Positions 6,137 through 13,722 of a stretch of DNA of 14,590 bases are shown here, one piece after another. The position numbers and the translations under genes are program-made. Location: the NCBI GenBank assembly GCA_016295615.1, contig JAEDKW010000023.1, forward strand, positions 1-14,590, in the 5' to 3' direction. The first letter of the stretch is position 1, and each line of letters opens with the position of its first letter. This DNA comes from Oscillospiraceae bacterium (GTDB taxonomy: Bacteria; Bacillota; Clostridia; Oscillospirales; Oscillospiraceae). The notes beneath the pieces were generated by a model. It did no database searches. It saw nothing but the letters and a program-made list of their open reading frames with translations, and was not told the DNA's origin.

Positions 6137-7406
6137 ACTGAATTATCCGCGCATCGGTGAAACCGTTTTGCAGCACACGCTGCCAAACGGACTTCGCATC
6201 TGTATCGTCCCGAAGCCCGGTTACTGCAAGAAGTACGCGTTTTTTGCCACACGCTACGGCGGCATGGACATGAAGTTCAACTGGGGCGGCACGTGGTACG
6301 ATACCCCTGCCGGCATCGCACATTATCTTGAGCACAAGATGTTCGACACCGAGGACGGCAACGCGCTGCTTGAACTGAGTCAGAACGGCGCGGAGCCGAA
6401 CGCCTTTACCGGCAACGCCATGACCGCCTATTATTTCGACTGCACCGAGCATTTTGAGGAAAACCTCCGCCTCCTGCTCTCCTTCGTTTCCGTCCCGTAC
6501 TTTACGGACGAAAGCGTGGAGAAGGAGCGCGGCATCATCGCTCAGGAGATCCGCATGGTCGAAGATACGCCCGACTGGCAGGTCTATGAAAGGCTGCTCG
6601 AGTGCCTGTACCGCACCTCCCCCGCGCGCGTCCCCATCGCCGGTACGGTCGAGAGCATTGCGGAAATCACTGCCGAGACGCTCTACGCCTGCCACAAGGC
6701 GTTCTACGACCCGAAAAACATGATGCTTTGCGTCGTGGGCGACGTCAGGGCGGAGGACGTCATCGCCATTGCCGGGGAGCTCACGCCCGAGAGCCACGGC
6801 GACATTCTTGAGCGCGATTACGGCTCCGACGAGGAGCTCAGCGCGGCGAAAAAAGAGTCCCGCAGCGTCATGGAGGTCAACATGCCGCAGTTTCTGGTCG
6901 GCTGGAAGTGCAGGGCGGGCAGCGAGGGCGACGCGCTTTTGCGCGAATCGCTGATCGGCGAGATGGCGTGCGATATCCTGCTCGGCGACTCCTCCCCCCT
7001 CTACCACAGGCTCTACGACCAGGGACTGATCAACGGCAGCTTCGGCGGCGGCTTCGACCAGCTTCCCGGCATCGCCTACCTCTATGCCGGCGGCGAGAGC
7101 TCGCAGCCGGAAGCCGTCAGCGCCGCCATCATGGACGAGGCGGAGCGTCTGAGCCGCGAGGGCGTGGACGAGGACTTTTACCGGCAGATCCGCCGCTCAA
7201 GTCTGGGCGCGTCTCTGCGCGAGCTGAACTCGTTTGAAAACATCGCCGTCTCCCTTGCCGACGGCTACTTCCGCAATTTTGATGCGTTCCGCTTCCCCGA
7301 AGCGTACGACAGCATCACCCGCGCGGACATCGAACAGTTCCTGCGCGAAAATGTGGTCGAGGTTCGGCGCGCCATCTCGATCATTGAACCCAAGAAAGAA
7401 GGATAA
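6129..7406 (+). CDS. YmfH-like M16 zinc metallopeptidase
   Basis: A 425-residue M16 peptidase with the inverted zinc motif HYLEH at 65-69; H65 and H69 bind zinc and E68 is the catalytic base. A downstream Glu in the segment ERGIIAQEIRMVED (133-146) should be the third ligand. The aromatic motif NAFTGNAMTAYYF (91-103) is typical for the family. The second, non-catalytic domain begins near 230 and contains GEMACDILLGDSSPLYHRLYDQGLI. There is no signal peptide, so it probably acts in the cytoplasm. The ATG overlaps the ymfF-like stop region by 8 bp and has GGAGG (6115-6119) inside that gene, so the pair is co-translated. The real substrate is unknown; peptide processing is the family's general activity. 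Confidence 0.92.
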   Translation: MLELNYPRIGETVLQHTLPNGLRICIVPKPGYCKKYAFFATRYGGMDMKFNWGGTWYDTPAGIAHYLEHKMFDTEDGNALLELSQNGAEPNAFTGNAMTAYYFDCTEHFEENLRLLLSFVSVPYFTDESVEKERGIIAQEIRMVEDTPDWQVYERLLECLYRTSPARVPIAGTVESIAEITAETLYACHKAFYDPKNMMLCVVGDVRAEDVIAIAGELTPESHGDILERDYGSDEELSAAKKESRSVMEVNMPQFLVGWKCRAGSEGDALLRESLIGEMACDILLGDSSPLYHRLYDQGLINGSFGGGFDQLPGIAYLYAGGESSQPEAVSAAIMDEAERLSREGVDEDFYRQIRRSSLGASLRELNSFENIAVSLADGYFRNFDAFRFPEAYDSITRADIEQFLRENVVEVRRAISIIEPKKEG

Positions 7407-7441
7407 GGCTGGAAACAGATTTCAGCCCCAGCTGCGATGCC

Positions 7442-7474
7442 GTTTTCCCCGCCGCCCATGCGGCAGGTGAAAAC
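7442..7474 (+). other. Imperfect hairpin in the ymfH-lgt gap
   Basis: GTTTTC (7442-7447) pairs with GAAAAC (7469-7474) and GCCGC (7451-7455) with GCGGC (7460-7464), around a CCAT loop and a 3/4-base internal loop. It lies 36 bases after the M16 stop and 69 before the lgt ATG. No U-tract follows directly; a T-rich run (TTTCTTTTTA) comes 17 bases later. It could be a leader structure or weak attenuator. I could not match the gap (7407-7542) to a riboswitch class, and I see no clear promoter in it. Confidence 0.4.
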
Positions 7475-7542
7475 CGCGGCGTGATGACCGTTTCTTTTTA
7501 TGGTCGATTCGCACAGCGCAGCAGAAAGGAATGGTCATACCT

Positions 7543-8490
7543 ATGAGTTTTCGCGATGTTCCCATCAGCTTCCCCGGTCTTTTCGGGGACTGGCAATTCA
7601 CCGCTTCCGGCAAGCTTCTTGACGTCGGCAACGGCGTCTACTGGTACGGCGTGCTGCTTGCCGCCGGCATGCTGGCAGGTCTCTGGTTCTGCATGCGCAA
7701 GGCGCCCAAATTCGGCTTGACGAGCGACAATGTGATCGACATGATCCTGTGGGCGATCCCCGCCTGCGTCATTGGCTCCCGCATCTACTACGTCGTTTTC
7801 TATCTGGATCTCTACCGCAATGCGGACGGCACGCTCAACTTCATGGAAATGCTCCGCATTTGGGACGGCGGTCTTGCCATCTACGGCACAGTCATTGCAG
7901 GCTTTTTGACCGCCTATATCTTCTGCCGCATCCGCAAGCTCGATCTTTGGGCCATGACCGATTGCTGCGTGATGGGTCTTCTGATCGGGCAGGCGATCGG
8001 TCGCTGGGGCAACTTTATGAACCGTGAGGCGTTCGGCAGCATGACCGACCTTCCCTGGCGCATGCGTCTGTGGCTCTCGTCCACAAACTATATCGATGTC
8101 CACCCCACGTTTCTGTACGAAAGTCTTTGGAACGTCGCGGGGCTTCTGCTGATCTGGTTCGTCGTCACCAGGGGACGGCGCTTTGACGGCGAGAACACCT
8201 GCTTCTACTTCATTTGGTACGGTACCGGGCGCTTCTGGATCGAGGGGCTGCGCACCGACAGCCTGTATCTGTTCGACTGGACGCTGTTCGGCGAGCGCAT
8301 CCGCGTTTCGCAGGCGCTGTCCTTCGTGATGGTGCTCGTCTGCGCCGCGATCCTGCTGTACAACATCGCAGTCCGCAAGGCGACAAGCGACGGTCTGTAT
8401 GTCAACCGGAAGGCTGCGCAGCAGGCGCAGTCCGCCGCGCAGGACGCCGCACAGGACGCAGCGCAGGAGCCCTCTGAGCCGGAGGGCTGA
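7543..8490 (+). CDS. lgt: Prolipoprotein diacylglyceryl transferase Lgt
   Basis: Integral membrane enzyme that moves diacylglycerol from phosphatidylglycerol to the lipobox cysteine of prelipoproteins, the first step of lipoprotein maturation. The 315-residue protein has about seven hydrophobic segments, the Lgt signature GRWGNFMNREAFG (153-165), RIWDGGLAIYG (105-115) and HPTFLYES (187-194), all expected family motifs. The C-terminus extends into a Gln/Ala/Asp-rich tail with tandem AAQD units. I chose ATG 7543 over ATG 7531, because the only ribosome binding site, AAAGGA (7525-7530), touches 7531; the chosen spacing of 12 is somewhat long, so the start is less certain than the identity. It follows the M16 pair after 136 bp and is closed by strong terminators. 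Confidence 0.97.
   Translation: MSFRDVPISFPGLFGDWQFTASGKLLDVGNGVYWYGVLLAAGMLAGLWFCMRKAPKFGLTSDNVIDMILWAIPACVIGSRIYYVVFYLDLYRNADGTLNFMEMLRIWDGGLAIYGTVIAGFLTAYIFCRIRKLDLWAMTDCCVMGLLIGQAIGRWGNFMNREAFGSMTDLPWRMRLWLSSTNYIDVHPTFLYESLWNVAGLLLIWFVVTRGRRFDGENTCFYFIWYGTGRFWIEGLRTDSLYLFDWTLFGERIRVSQALSFVMVLVCAAILLYNIAVRKATSDGLYVNRKAAQQAQSAAQDAAQDAAQEPSEPEG
8416..8475 (+). repeat. Short tandem coding repeat in the Lgt C-terminal tail
   Basis: The last codons of lgt contain near-identical 12-base units that read AAQD, AAQD, AAQE after a related AAQQAQ/SAAQD start. The tail is hydrophilic, Ala/Gln-rich and outside the catalytic core. Such units can change number by replication slippage. Confidence 0.6.
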
Positions 8491-8492
8491 GC

Positions 8493-8526
8493 GCCGCCGG
8501 ACGGGCGGCACCGGCTGCTTTTTTCG
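8493..8526 (+). terminator. Weak first hairpin after lgt
   Basis: GCCGCC / GGCGGC (8493-8498 with 8504-8509), or alternatively GCCGG / CCGGC, precedes GCTTTTTT (8517-8524) by several bases. It lies directly after the lgt stop and upstream of the much stronger palindrome at 8533-8567; it may be part of a tandem terminator. Confidence 0.4.
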
Positions 8527-8532
8527 CACGGC

Positions 8533-8567
8533 AAAAACCGCTCACGAAGCTTCGTGAGCGGTTTTTT
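8533..8567 (+). terminator. Strong terminator after lgt, perfect palindrome
   Basis: A perfect 34-base palindrome: the 12-bp GC-containing arms CCGCTCACGAAG / CTTCGTGAGCGG (8538-8561) are flanked by AAAAA and TTTTTT. The innermost bases form the loop. The U-tract marks the end of the lgt transcript; the A-run gives it the same property on the other strand. It separates lgt from the MocR-type gene, which has its own promoter. Confidence 0.92.
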
Positions 8568-8596
8568 CTGTTTTTTGCGCGGTACGGATTCCCTTC

Positions 8597-8625
8597 TTTA
8601 CGAATCTCCATTTTTGTACTATACT
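8597..8625 (+). promoter_or_regulatory. Sigma-A-type promoter for the MocR-type gene
   Basis: TTTACG (8597-8602), a 17-base spacer and TATACT (8620-8625). The spacing is ideal and the -10 matches at 5 of 6 positions. Predicted start is near 8632, giving a leader of about 43 bases with AGGAG at 8654-8658. MocR proteins often autoregulate, but I found no convincing paired operator next to the promoter. Confidence 0.72.
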
Positions 8626-8674
8626 CTGTTTGGTAGGATGAAACTGTCAGGAGAGGAGCTTTTCATATCACCAG

Positions 8675-9748
8675 ATGAAATACCGCATTGAAAAGGACTC
8701 GCCGCAAAGCGCCTATTTGCAGCTCTATCACCAGCTGCGCGGGGACATTGTCAGCGGCGTATACCCCAACGGAAAAAAGCTGCCCAGCAAGCGGCTGCTT
8801 GCCGAGCAGACCGGCGTGAGCGTCATTACGGTGGAGCACGCCTACGCCATTTTGTGTGACGAGGGCTATCTTGAGCCGCGCGAGCGCAGCGGCTACTTTG
8901 TCTCCTATTCCGCCGCCGACTGCTTCCCCGTCGCCGAGCCGGACAGCGTGCGCCAGCTGCCCTCCGCGCGCGATCTTGCCGACGATTTTCCCTTTTCCGT
9001 CCTTGCCAAAACCATGCGCCGCGTGCTGAGCGAATACGGCGAAAGCATCCTCGTCAAGTCTCCCAACAACGGCTGCACCGAGCTGCGAAAAGCCATAGCC
9101 GCATATCTTGCGCGCTGCCGCGGCATCAACGTCGCTCCCTCGCAGATCGTCATCGGCTCCGGTGCAGAGTACCTCTACGGGCTCATCGTGCAGCTTCTGG
9201 GCCGCGAACGCGTCTTTGCGCTGGAGAATCCCTCGTATGAGAAGATCCGGCGTGTCTACCTTGCCAACGGCGTTACATGCGATATGCTCCGCCTGGGCAG
9301 CGACGGCATCCGCACCAGCGAGCTTGCGCGCACGGACGCAAGCGTCCTGCACGTTACGCCGTTCCACAGCTTCCCCAGCGGCATCACGGCAAGCGCAGGC
9401 AAGCGCAGCGAGTATATCCGCTGGGCGCACTCACGCGGCGGGTACATCGTCGAGGACGATTTCGACTCCGAGTTCACCCTCTCGAGCAAGGCGGAGGACA
9501 CGCTCTTTTCCCTCGAGCCGAAGCGCAGCGTCCTCTATCTCAACACCTTCAGCAAGACCATTGCCCCGTCGATGCGTCTGGGCTACATGGTGCTTCCCGA
9601 GTCCCTGACGGATGCGTTTGAGCAATCGGTCGGGTTTTACTCCTGCACGGTTCCGGTATTCGAGCAGTATGTGCTCGCAGAGCTTCTAAGCAACGGCGAT
9701 TTTGAGCGCCACATCAACCGCGTGCGCCGCAGGCGGCGGAAGGGCTGA
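8675..9748 (+). CDS. MocR-type regulator (GntR HTH plus aminotransferase-like domain), C-terminally truncated
   Basis: Transcription factor of 357 residues with an N-terminal GntR winged helix (about 11-75; LYHQLRGDIVSGVYPNGKKLPSKRLLAEQTGVSVITVEHAYAIL) fused to a fold-type I PLP-dependent aminotransferase domain. PLP-site features are present: EDDFDSEF (260-267) and Lys294 in NTFSKTIAPSMRLGYMVLP, the expected Schiff-base lysine. Family members are usually about 440-500 residues. This one stops after GDFERHINRVRRRRRKG, so the small C-terminal aminotransferase subdomain is missing. The stop at 9748 is followed within 6 bases by the convergent terminator; neither alternative frame continues the protein. 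The ATG is the only plausible start, but AGGAG lies 16 bases away, a long spacing. It may be a non-functional or altered regulator. Its target is not evident from neighbours. Confidence 0.87.
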   Translation: MKYRIEKDSPQSAYLQLYHQLRGDIVSGVYPNGKKLPSKRLLAEQTGVSVITVEHAYAILCDEGYLEPRERSGYFVSYSAADCFPVAEPDSVRQLPSARDLADDFPFSVLAKTMRRVLSEYGESILVKSPNNGCTELRKAIAAYLARCRGINVAPSQIVIGSGAEYLYGLIVQLLGRERVFALENPSYEKIRRVYLANGVTCDMLRLGSDGIRTSELARTDASVLHVTPFHSFPSGITASAGKRSEYIRWAHSRGGYIVEDDFDSEFTLSSKAEDTLFSLEPKRSVLYLNTFSKTIAPSMRLGYMVLPESLTDAFEQSVGFYSCTVPVFEQYVLAELLSNGDFERHINRVRRRRRKG

Positions 9749-9753
9749 TTGAA

Positions 9754-9786
9754 AAAAACAGCAGAGGAAATCCCTCTGCTGTTTTT
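9754..9786. terminator. Bidirectional terminator between the MocR-type gene and the ABC permease
   Basis: A 14-bp perfect stem AAAAACAGCAGAGG / CCTCTGCTGTTTTT (9754-9767 with 9773-9786) with a 5-base loop. The U-tract appears on both strands. It fills nearly the entire 39-base gap between the two convergent stop codons. Confidence 0.92.
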
Positions 9787-9787
9787 C

Positions 9788-11140
9788 TTATTCGTTTCGG
9801 ATCGCTTCCAGCGCAGAGACCTTGACCGCCTTGTTCGCCGGGTGGTAACCGGAGAACACGCCCACAAAGAGCGAGAACACCAGCGCGAACAGCACAAGTC
9901 CCGGCGTGATGACCGAGATGCGCGCAACGCCCTCGCCGCCGAACATCGCCTGCAGCAGCGCCTCGCCCGTGATCCCGCCGCCGCCCAATGCGCCGAAGGA
10001 ATACAGATTGATCCCGATCGACACCAGGAAGCTGAACAGCAGTCCCAGTACGCCGCCGATCAGTCCGATGCTTCCCGCCTCCATGAGGAACAGCAGGCGA
10101 ATGTCCTTGACATAGCAGCCAAGCGCTTTCATGATGCCGATCTCCTTCGTGCGTTCGGAAACGGACATCGTCATCGTGTTCGTGATGCCGATGGCGGCGA
10201 CCAGCAGCGAGATCGCGCCCAGACCGCCGAGCATCAGCTCGATCTGCCGCGCCTGCTTGGCAAGCTCCTCGCGGACGCTCTGCATCGAATAGGTATTGTA
10301 GCCGGCGTTCTTGATCTCCTCTTCGACCGACACCACGTCGTCAATGGTTTCCGCCTTGACATAGATCTCGGAGTAGTCGAATTTCGTGTTCTGCGTGCCG
10401 TTGAGCTTGTTGAGCAGCTCGCGCATATCCTCAATGTCCATCATCACGCCCTCGGAGGTCTCCCAGCCTTTGCCGTAGTCCTCCTTGGTGATGCCGGAGA
10501 TCTTCAGCTCCTGCCGGTATTTGTCGGCGTTTTGGTCTTCATAGGAGCTCATCTCCAGCGTCACCGGCGTTGTAAGCGGATTGAAGAACGGGTCAGGCGT
10601 ATTCTCGCTGTAGGACTGCGTTTCTTCGTCCCACACCCAGCGGTCCACGTAGTTCTTGCCCTCCGGCATGATGGTATCCATGAAATTATAGGCAAAATAC
10701 TGACCGACCAGCACCTCGCCCTTTTGAGGATACGCTCCCTCAAGGATTTCGTAGCCCATATCCTCAAGCGCGGAGGAGTCGATGCCCGTAACATTCGCCC
10801 AGCTCGCGTGGTAACGGTCATTGACGCCTGCCGAGACCTCGACGGAGTAGCCGTCGAGCGACGCCTTGGGCATCACGGCGCGCACTCCCGTGATGGCGCG
10901 GAAGCTCTCCACCGCCGCGTCATTGAGCTTGCTGTCCCCGTTGCTGTAGACCTCGATGATCGTCACATCGCCCATGTTGGCGATCATCTGATCCTGCGAC
11001 TCCTTCATTCCGGCGCCGATCGACACCATAATGATGATCGATACGCAGCCGATGAAAACGCCCAAAACGGTCAGGATCGTGCGTCCCTTGCGCCGCCGCA
11101 GGCTGTCGAGGCACATTTTCAGAATGTCGGAAAATCTCAT
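9788..11140 (-). CDS. MacB-type ABC transporter permease (FtsX family)
   Basis: Membrane subunit of 450 residues of a type VII (MacB-like) ABC system. Topology fits the family: a cytoplasmic start SLRRRKGRTILTVLGVFIG, TM1 about 22-44, a large extracellular MacB_PCD-like domain about 45-300, then three TM segments near 302-323, 349-377 and 411-433 with the FtsX signature (ERTKEIGIMKALGC at 329-342) and the usual C-terminus ANKAVKVSALEAIRNE. A Gly-rich insertion (about 383-407) precedes TM4. The ATG overlaps the stop of the preceding gene in an ATGA junction, so the two are translationally coupled. Such systems move peptides, antibiotics or lipoprotein-like cargo, or transmit force without crossing the membrane; cargo is unknown here. 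It is last in a three-gene operon. Confidence 0.93.
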   Translation of the reverse strand: MRFSDILKMCLDSLRRRKGRTILTVLGVFIGCVSIIIMVSIGAGMKESQDQMIANMGDVTIIEVYSNGDSKLNDAAVESFRAITGVRAVMPKASLDGYSVEVSAGVNDRYHASWANVTGIDSSALEDMGYEILEGAYPQKGEVLVGQYFAYNFMDTIMPEGKNYVDRWVWDEETQSYSENTPDPFFNPLTTPVTLEMSSYEDQNADKYRQELKISGITKEDYGKGWETSEGVMMDIEDMRELLNKLNGTQNTKFDYSEIYVKAETIDDVVSVEEEIKNAGYNTYSMQSVREELAKQARQIELMLGGLGAISLLVAAIGITNTMTMSVSERTKEIGIMKALGCYVKDIRLLFLMEAGSIGLIGGVLGLLFSFLVSIGINLYSFGALGGGGITGEALLQAMFGGEGVARISVITPGLVLFALVFSLFVGVFSGYHPANKAVKVSALEAIRNE

Positions 11141-12906
11141 TCGTTCGTTCCCTCAGCATCGGTGCCGGAAGCCCCGACGGGCTGCGCTGCATCCGATGCA
11201 GCGGAAGCCGCCTGCTTTTCCGCGTTTTCCTCTTCATCCCAGTCGTCCCACATCGCCTGCTCCGCCGCGAGCCTTGCCTTCTTTTTCTTCTTGCGCCAAA
11301 TCACAAGCGTGACGACCGCCGCGGCAAGCACCGCAATGATAACGATCCACCACGGGAAGGAGCCCTTCGGCTCCTCCGGCTCGATCGGTTCGTCCCACTC
11401 GCCCGGATCCATGGGCTCGTAAGCCATTGCGGTCACCGTTGTTTCAAAAACGCGTTCCTTGAGCTCGCCGTTGGAATCCTCGTAGGTGACTTTGACCGTG
11501 ACCTGATTGTCGCCTTCGAGCATCGGGGTGACGGCAAAGGCGATCGTGCCGCTCTTGCCGCTTTCCAAATTGCCCACGCGCAGGTAGGGGTTATAGGCGT
11601 CCACGTCGCCGGAGATCTCCGCCTCGACGTTGCTCACTTCGCTCTTGCCCTTATTGACATAGTCCAGCGTCAGGCTGATCTCCTCACCGACAAAGCCGGT
11701 ATAGGGGATCTTCGGCTCGGAGATCTCAAAGCGGTCCGGCTGATACATCGGGATGCTGATGCTCAGCTCGGAGGTGTTGCTCGAACGCTGCTCGTGATCC
11801 ACATACTCGTAGCTGAAGCTGAGGTTGACCTCCTGCGTATTCGTGCTGATGCGCTGCGCCGCCTTGAACGGCACCGTGACATTCTTTGCGCTGCCGGCGC
11901 CGACACGGTCGAAGTAGAACGTGTTGGTCGAGCCGCTGAGCGTCAGGTCCGCGCCGCTGCTCACCTTGAGCATGACGTTCTCGATCGCGGTGGTCTTGCT
12001 GGTGTTGAGGAATGTGAAGTCAAGCGTCACATCGGAGCCGGCGGCAACCGATGCGCCGCCGTAGCTGTAGCCCGAGAGGATGATCAGCGGTACGGGATTG
12101 GCAACGTCGCCGCTGTCGCCGCCGGTTTCGGCAGGCACGGAGATGCGTCCGCTTGCCGTGCCGCTGACGATCGAGATGTTGTTGTCATAGTCGTACGTGA
12201 TGTCCGCCTCAATGCTCTGGTTCTGAGAGGAGATCTTCTTTGTCGCCGTGACCGTCAGATTGATGCTGGCGGAACGGTTGGGGCGAATGTCGCCGAGATA
12301 GAAGGTGCTCTGCTCACCGAGCAGCATCAGGGAATCCGACGGCGCAAAGGTGATTATGGCGGATTTGACGCCCGTGGTGCCGACGTTGCTCACCTCCACC
12401 GTGATGACCGCCGTTTCATTGGCGGCAATGGGCTTGGAAAGGCTCCTTGCGCCGATTATGAGCTTCGGCGCGGGACCTGCCTCGGGAGCGGGCTCCGGCT
12501 CCTTTTCCGGCTCGACGTAGGGAACGCACTCGGCGATCTTTACCGATATGTTCTGATACTTCTCGCCGTAATTGACCGTGAACGAAAGCGTGTCGCCCTC
12601 GCCCCGGTACTGCAGCTGCGAGATCGGCACAATATACTTGCCGTTTTCGCACTTCACTGGGACGCTCTCCGTGCCGCCCTTAAAGTCGTCCACATTGCGC
12701 ACGACAACAATATCACCGGTTCCCCCGTCCGTGCGCATGAGCGTCACGGTGACGGTGACGCTGTCGCCCTTTTCGATATAGCTCTGCGTCGTGTAGCCGA
12801 CAACAAAAAACGGGTCGGTGTCCGCGTTCGCCTGCATCGGCAGCGCCGCGAGCGCCAGCAGCAGCACAAGGCACAGGGAAACAAAAGATTTTATGTAACG
12901 CTTCAT
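11137..12906 (-). CDS. Membrane-anchored surface protein with Ig/CARDB-like repeats (COG1361-like), ABC exporter partner
   Basis: A 589-residue exported protein. It starts with a signal peptide (MKRYIKSFVSLCLVLLLALAALPMQANA, 1-28) and has a Pro/Glu-rich linker near 129-147. Three beta-rich segments of about 100-115 residues follow (roughly 148-260, 273-387 and 393-495). The first two are visibly related: STFYLGDI...NLTVTATKKISSQNQ against NTFYFDRV...VTVPFKAAQRISTNTQ. One membrane helix (517-537) is followed by KKKKK and an acidic cytoplasmic tail of about 50 residues. The pattern fits CARDB/NEW3-like domains seen in COG1361 proteins. No HlyD/MacA lipoyl or hairpin region is visible. Ribosome binding site GGAGG lies just before ATG 12906; the ATPase gene ends 15 bp upstream. 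It probably works outside the cell as partner of the permease; adhesion or cargo capture cannot be excluded. Confidence 0.85.
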   Translation of the reverse strand: MKRYIKSFVSLCLVLLLALAALPMQANADTDPFFVVGYTTQSYIEKGDSVTVTVTLMRTDGGTGDIVVVRNVDDFKGGTESVPVKCENGKYIVPISQLQYRGEGDTLSFTVNYGEKYQNISVKIAECVPYVEPEKEPEPAPEAGPAPKLIIGARSLSKPIAANETAVITVEVSNVGTTGVKSAIITFAPSDSLMLLGEQSTFYLGDIRPNRSASINLTVTATKKISSQNQSIEADITYDYDNNISIVSGTASGRISVPAETGGDSGDVANPVPLIILSGYSYGGASVAAGSDVTLDFTFLNTSKTTAIENVMLKVSSGADLTLSGSTNTFYFDRVGAGSAKNVTVPFKAAQRISTNTQEVNLSFSYEYVDHEQRSSNTSELSISIPMYQPDRFEISEPKIPYTGFVGEEISLTLDYVNKGKSEVSNVEAEISGDVDAYNPYLRVGNLESGKSGTIAFAVTPMLEGDNQVTVKVTYEDSNGELKERVFETTVTAMAYEPMDPGEWDEPIEPEEPKGSFPWWIVIIAVLAAAVVTLVIWRKKKKKARLAAEQAMWDDWDEEENAEKQAASAASDAAQPVGASGTDAEGTNE

Positions 12907-12921
12907 CGTGTTCTTCCTCCA

Positions 12922-13662
12922 TTACTCCATTACAATGCCGGCGTCGATCTCCGGTTTGACCTCATTGTGTACATCGCTGACGATCTCGCCGTCGATCAGC
13001 GTAATAATACGGTCGGCATACTCTGTCATCTCCGGATCGTGCGAGACGAGCACGATCGTTTGATGGAACCGCTTGGCAAAATCGCGGATCATGTGCATGA
13101 CCTCTTTGGTCGTTTTTGAGTCGAGGTTGCCGGTCGGCTCGTCCGCAAAGACGACCTCGGGCCGCGTAATAAACGCGCGCGCGATGCCCACGCGCTGCTG
13201 CTGACCGCCGGACATCTGGCTGGGGAAGTGCTGGATGCGGTCCTTAAGCCCCACGCGGCAGAGCATCTTTTTGGCTTCCAGCATGCGCGTCTCGTAGGGA
13301 ATGCCCTTGAACATCAGCGGCATGGCGACATTCTCCCCCGCCGTGAGCTCCGGCAGCAGGTTGTACGACTGGAATACGAAGCCGATATGCTTCTGCCGGA
13401 AGGCTGCCAGCTCGTTTTCATTCAGGCTCGAGATCGGCACGCCGCCGATCCGCACCACGCCGTGCGTCGGCTTTTCCAGACCCGCCAGCTGGTTCAAAAG
13501 CGTACTTTTGCCGCTGCCGGACGTACCGAAGATACAGCACACCTCGCCGCGCGCAATATCCAGGTTGATGTTGCGCAGCGCAATGACGCGCTCCTGACCC
13601 ATGACATATACTTTTCGCAGTTTTCGGACGGAAATGACCGGTTTTTCACTCTGTTCCAGCAT
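12922..13662 (-). CDS. ABC transporter ATP-binding protein (MacB/LolD type)
   Basis: ATPase of 246 residues that powers the adjacent permease. All nucleotide-binding motifs are intact: Walker A GTSGSGKST (46-54), Q-loop FVFQSYNLLPELTAGENV (Q98), signature MSGGQQQR (150-157), Walker B VVFADEP (170-176) with the family's TGNLDS, and the H-loop His in VSHDPEM (208). A ten-residue longer reading from a TTG at 13692 is possible, but ATG 13662 has AAGGAGC 8 bases upstream and an N-terminus typical of the family, so I use it. It is first in the operon, behind a promoter with a direct repeat. The sequence resembles MacB- and LolD-class exporters, not importers. Confidence 0.96.
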   Translation of the reverse strand: MLEQSEKPVISVRKLRKVYVMGQERVIALRNINLDIARGEVCCIFGTSGSGKSTLLNQLAGLEKPTHGVVRIGGVPISSLNENELAAFRQKHIGFVFQSYNLLPELTAGENVAMPLMFKGIPYETRMLEAKKMLCRVGLKDRIQHFPSQMSGGQQQRVGIARAFITRPEVVFADEPTGNLDSKTTKEVMHMIRDFAKRFHQTIVLVSHDPEMTEYADRIITLIDGEIVSDVHNEVKPEIDAGIVME

Positions 13663-13693
13663 CTGGGTTGCTCCTTCTTTGACAGTAAGCAAT

Positions 13694-13722
13694 AGTATAG
13701 CGCAAACGCATTGAAAAGTCGT
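13694..13722 (-). promoter_or_regulatory. Promoter of the ABC exporter operon
   Basis: On the minus strand the -10 is TATACT (13699-13694), 31 bases before the ATG at 13662. The hexamer 17 bases upstream, ACGACT (13722-13717), is a poor -35. A good -10 with a poor -35, plus a repeat overlapping the -35, is the usual look of an activator-dependent promoter. Confidence 0.6.

Noticed and set aside
6060..7007. Open frame of about 315 codons on the minus strand inside the M16 genes
   Set aside because: Antisense shadow in GC-rich coding sequence with no initiation site.
7407..7542. Known riboswitch before lgt
   Set aside because: I looked for the core motifs of fluoride, ZTP, THF and cobalamin classes and did not see them; only a hairpin can be supported.
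9720..9790. Simple frameshift as the cause of the shortened MocR-type protein
   Set aside because: The other two frames stop quickly and the downstream sequence is a terminator, not continued coding sequence.
9749..11422. Open frame of about 557 codons on the plus strand, antisense to the permease
   Set aside because: His/Arg/Asp-rich shadow of the permease gene; starts inside the convergent terminator.
11794..13119. Open frame of about 441 codons on the plus strand, antisense to the repeat protein and ATPase
   Set aside because: Shadow of two confidently identified genes; crosses their junction and has no domain.
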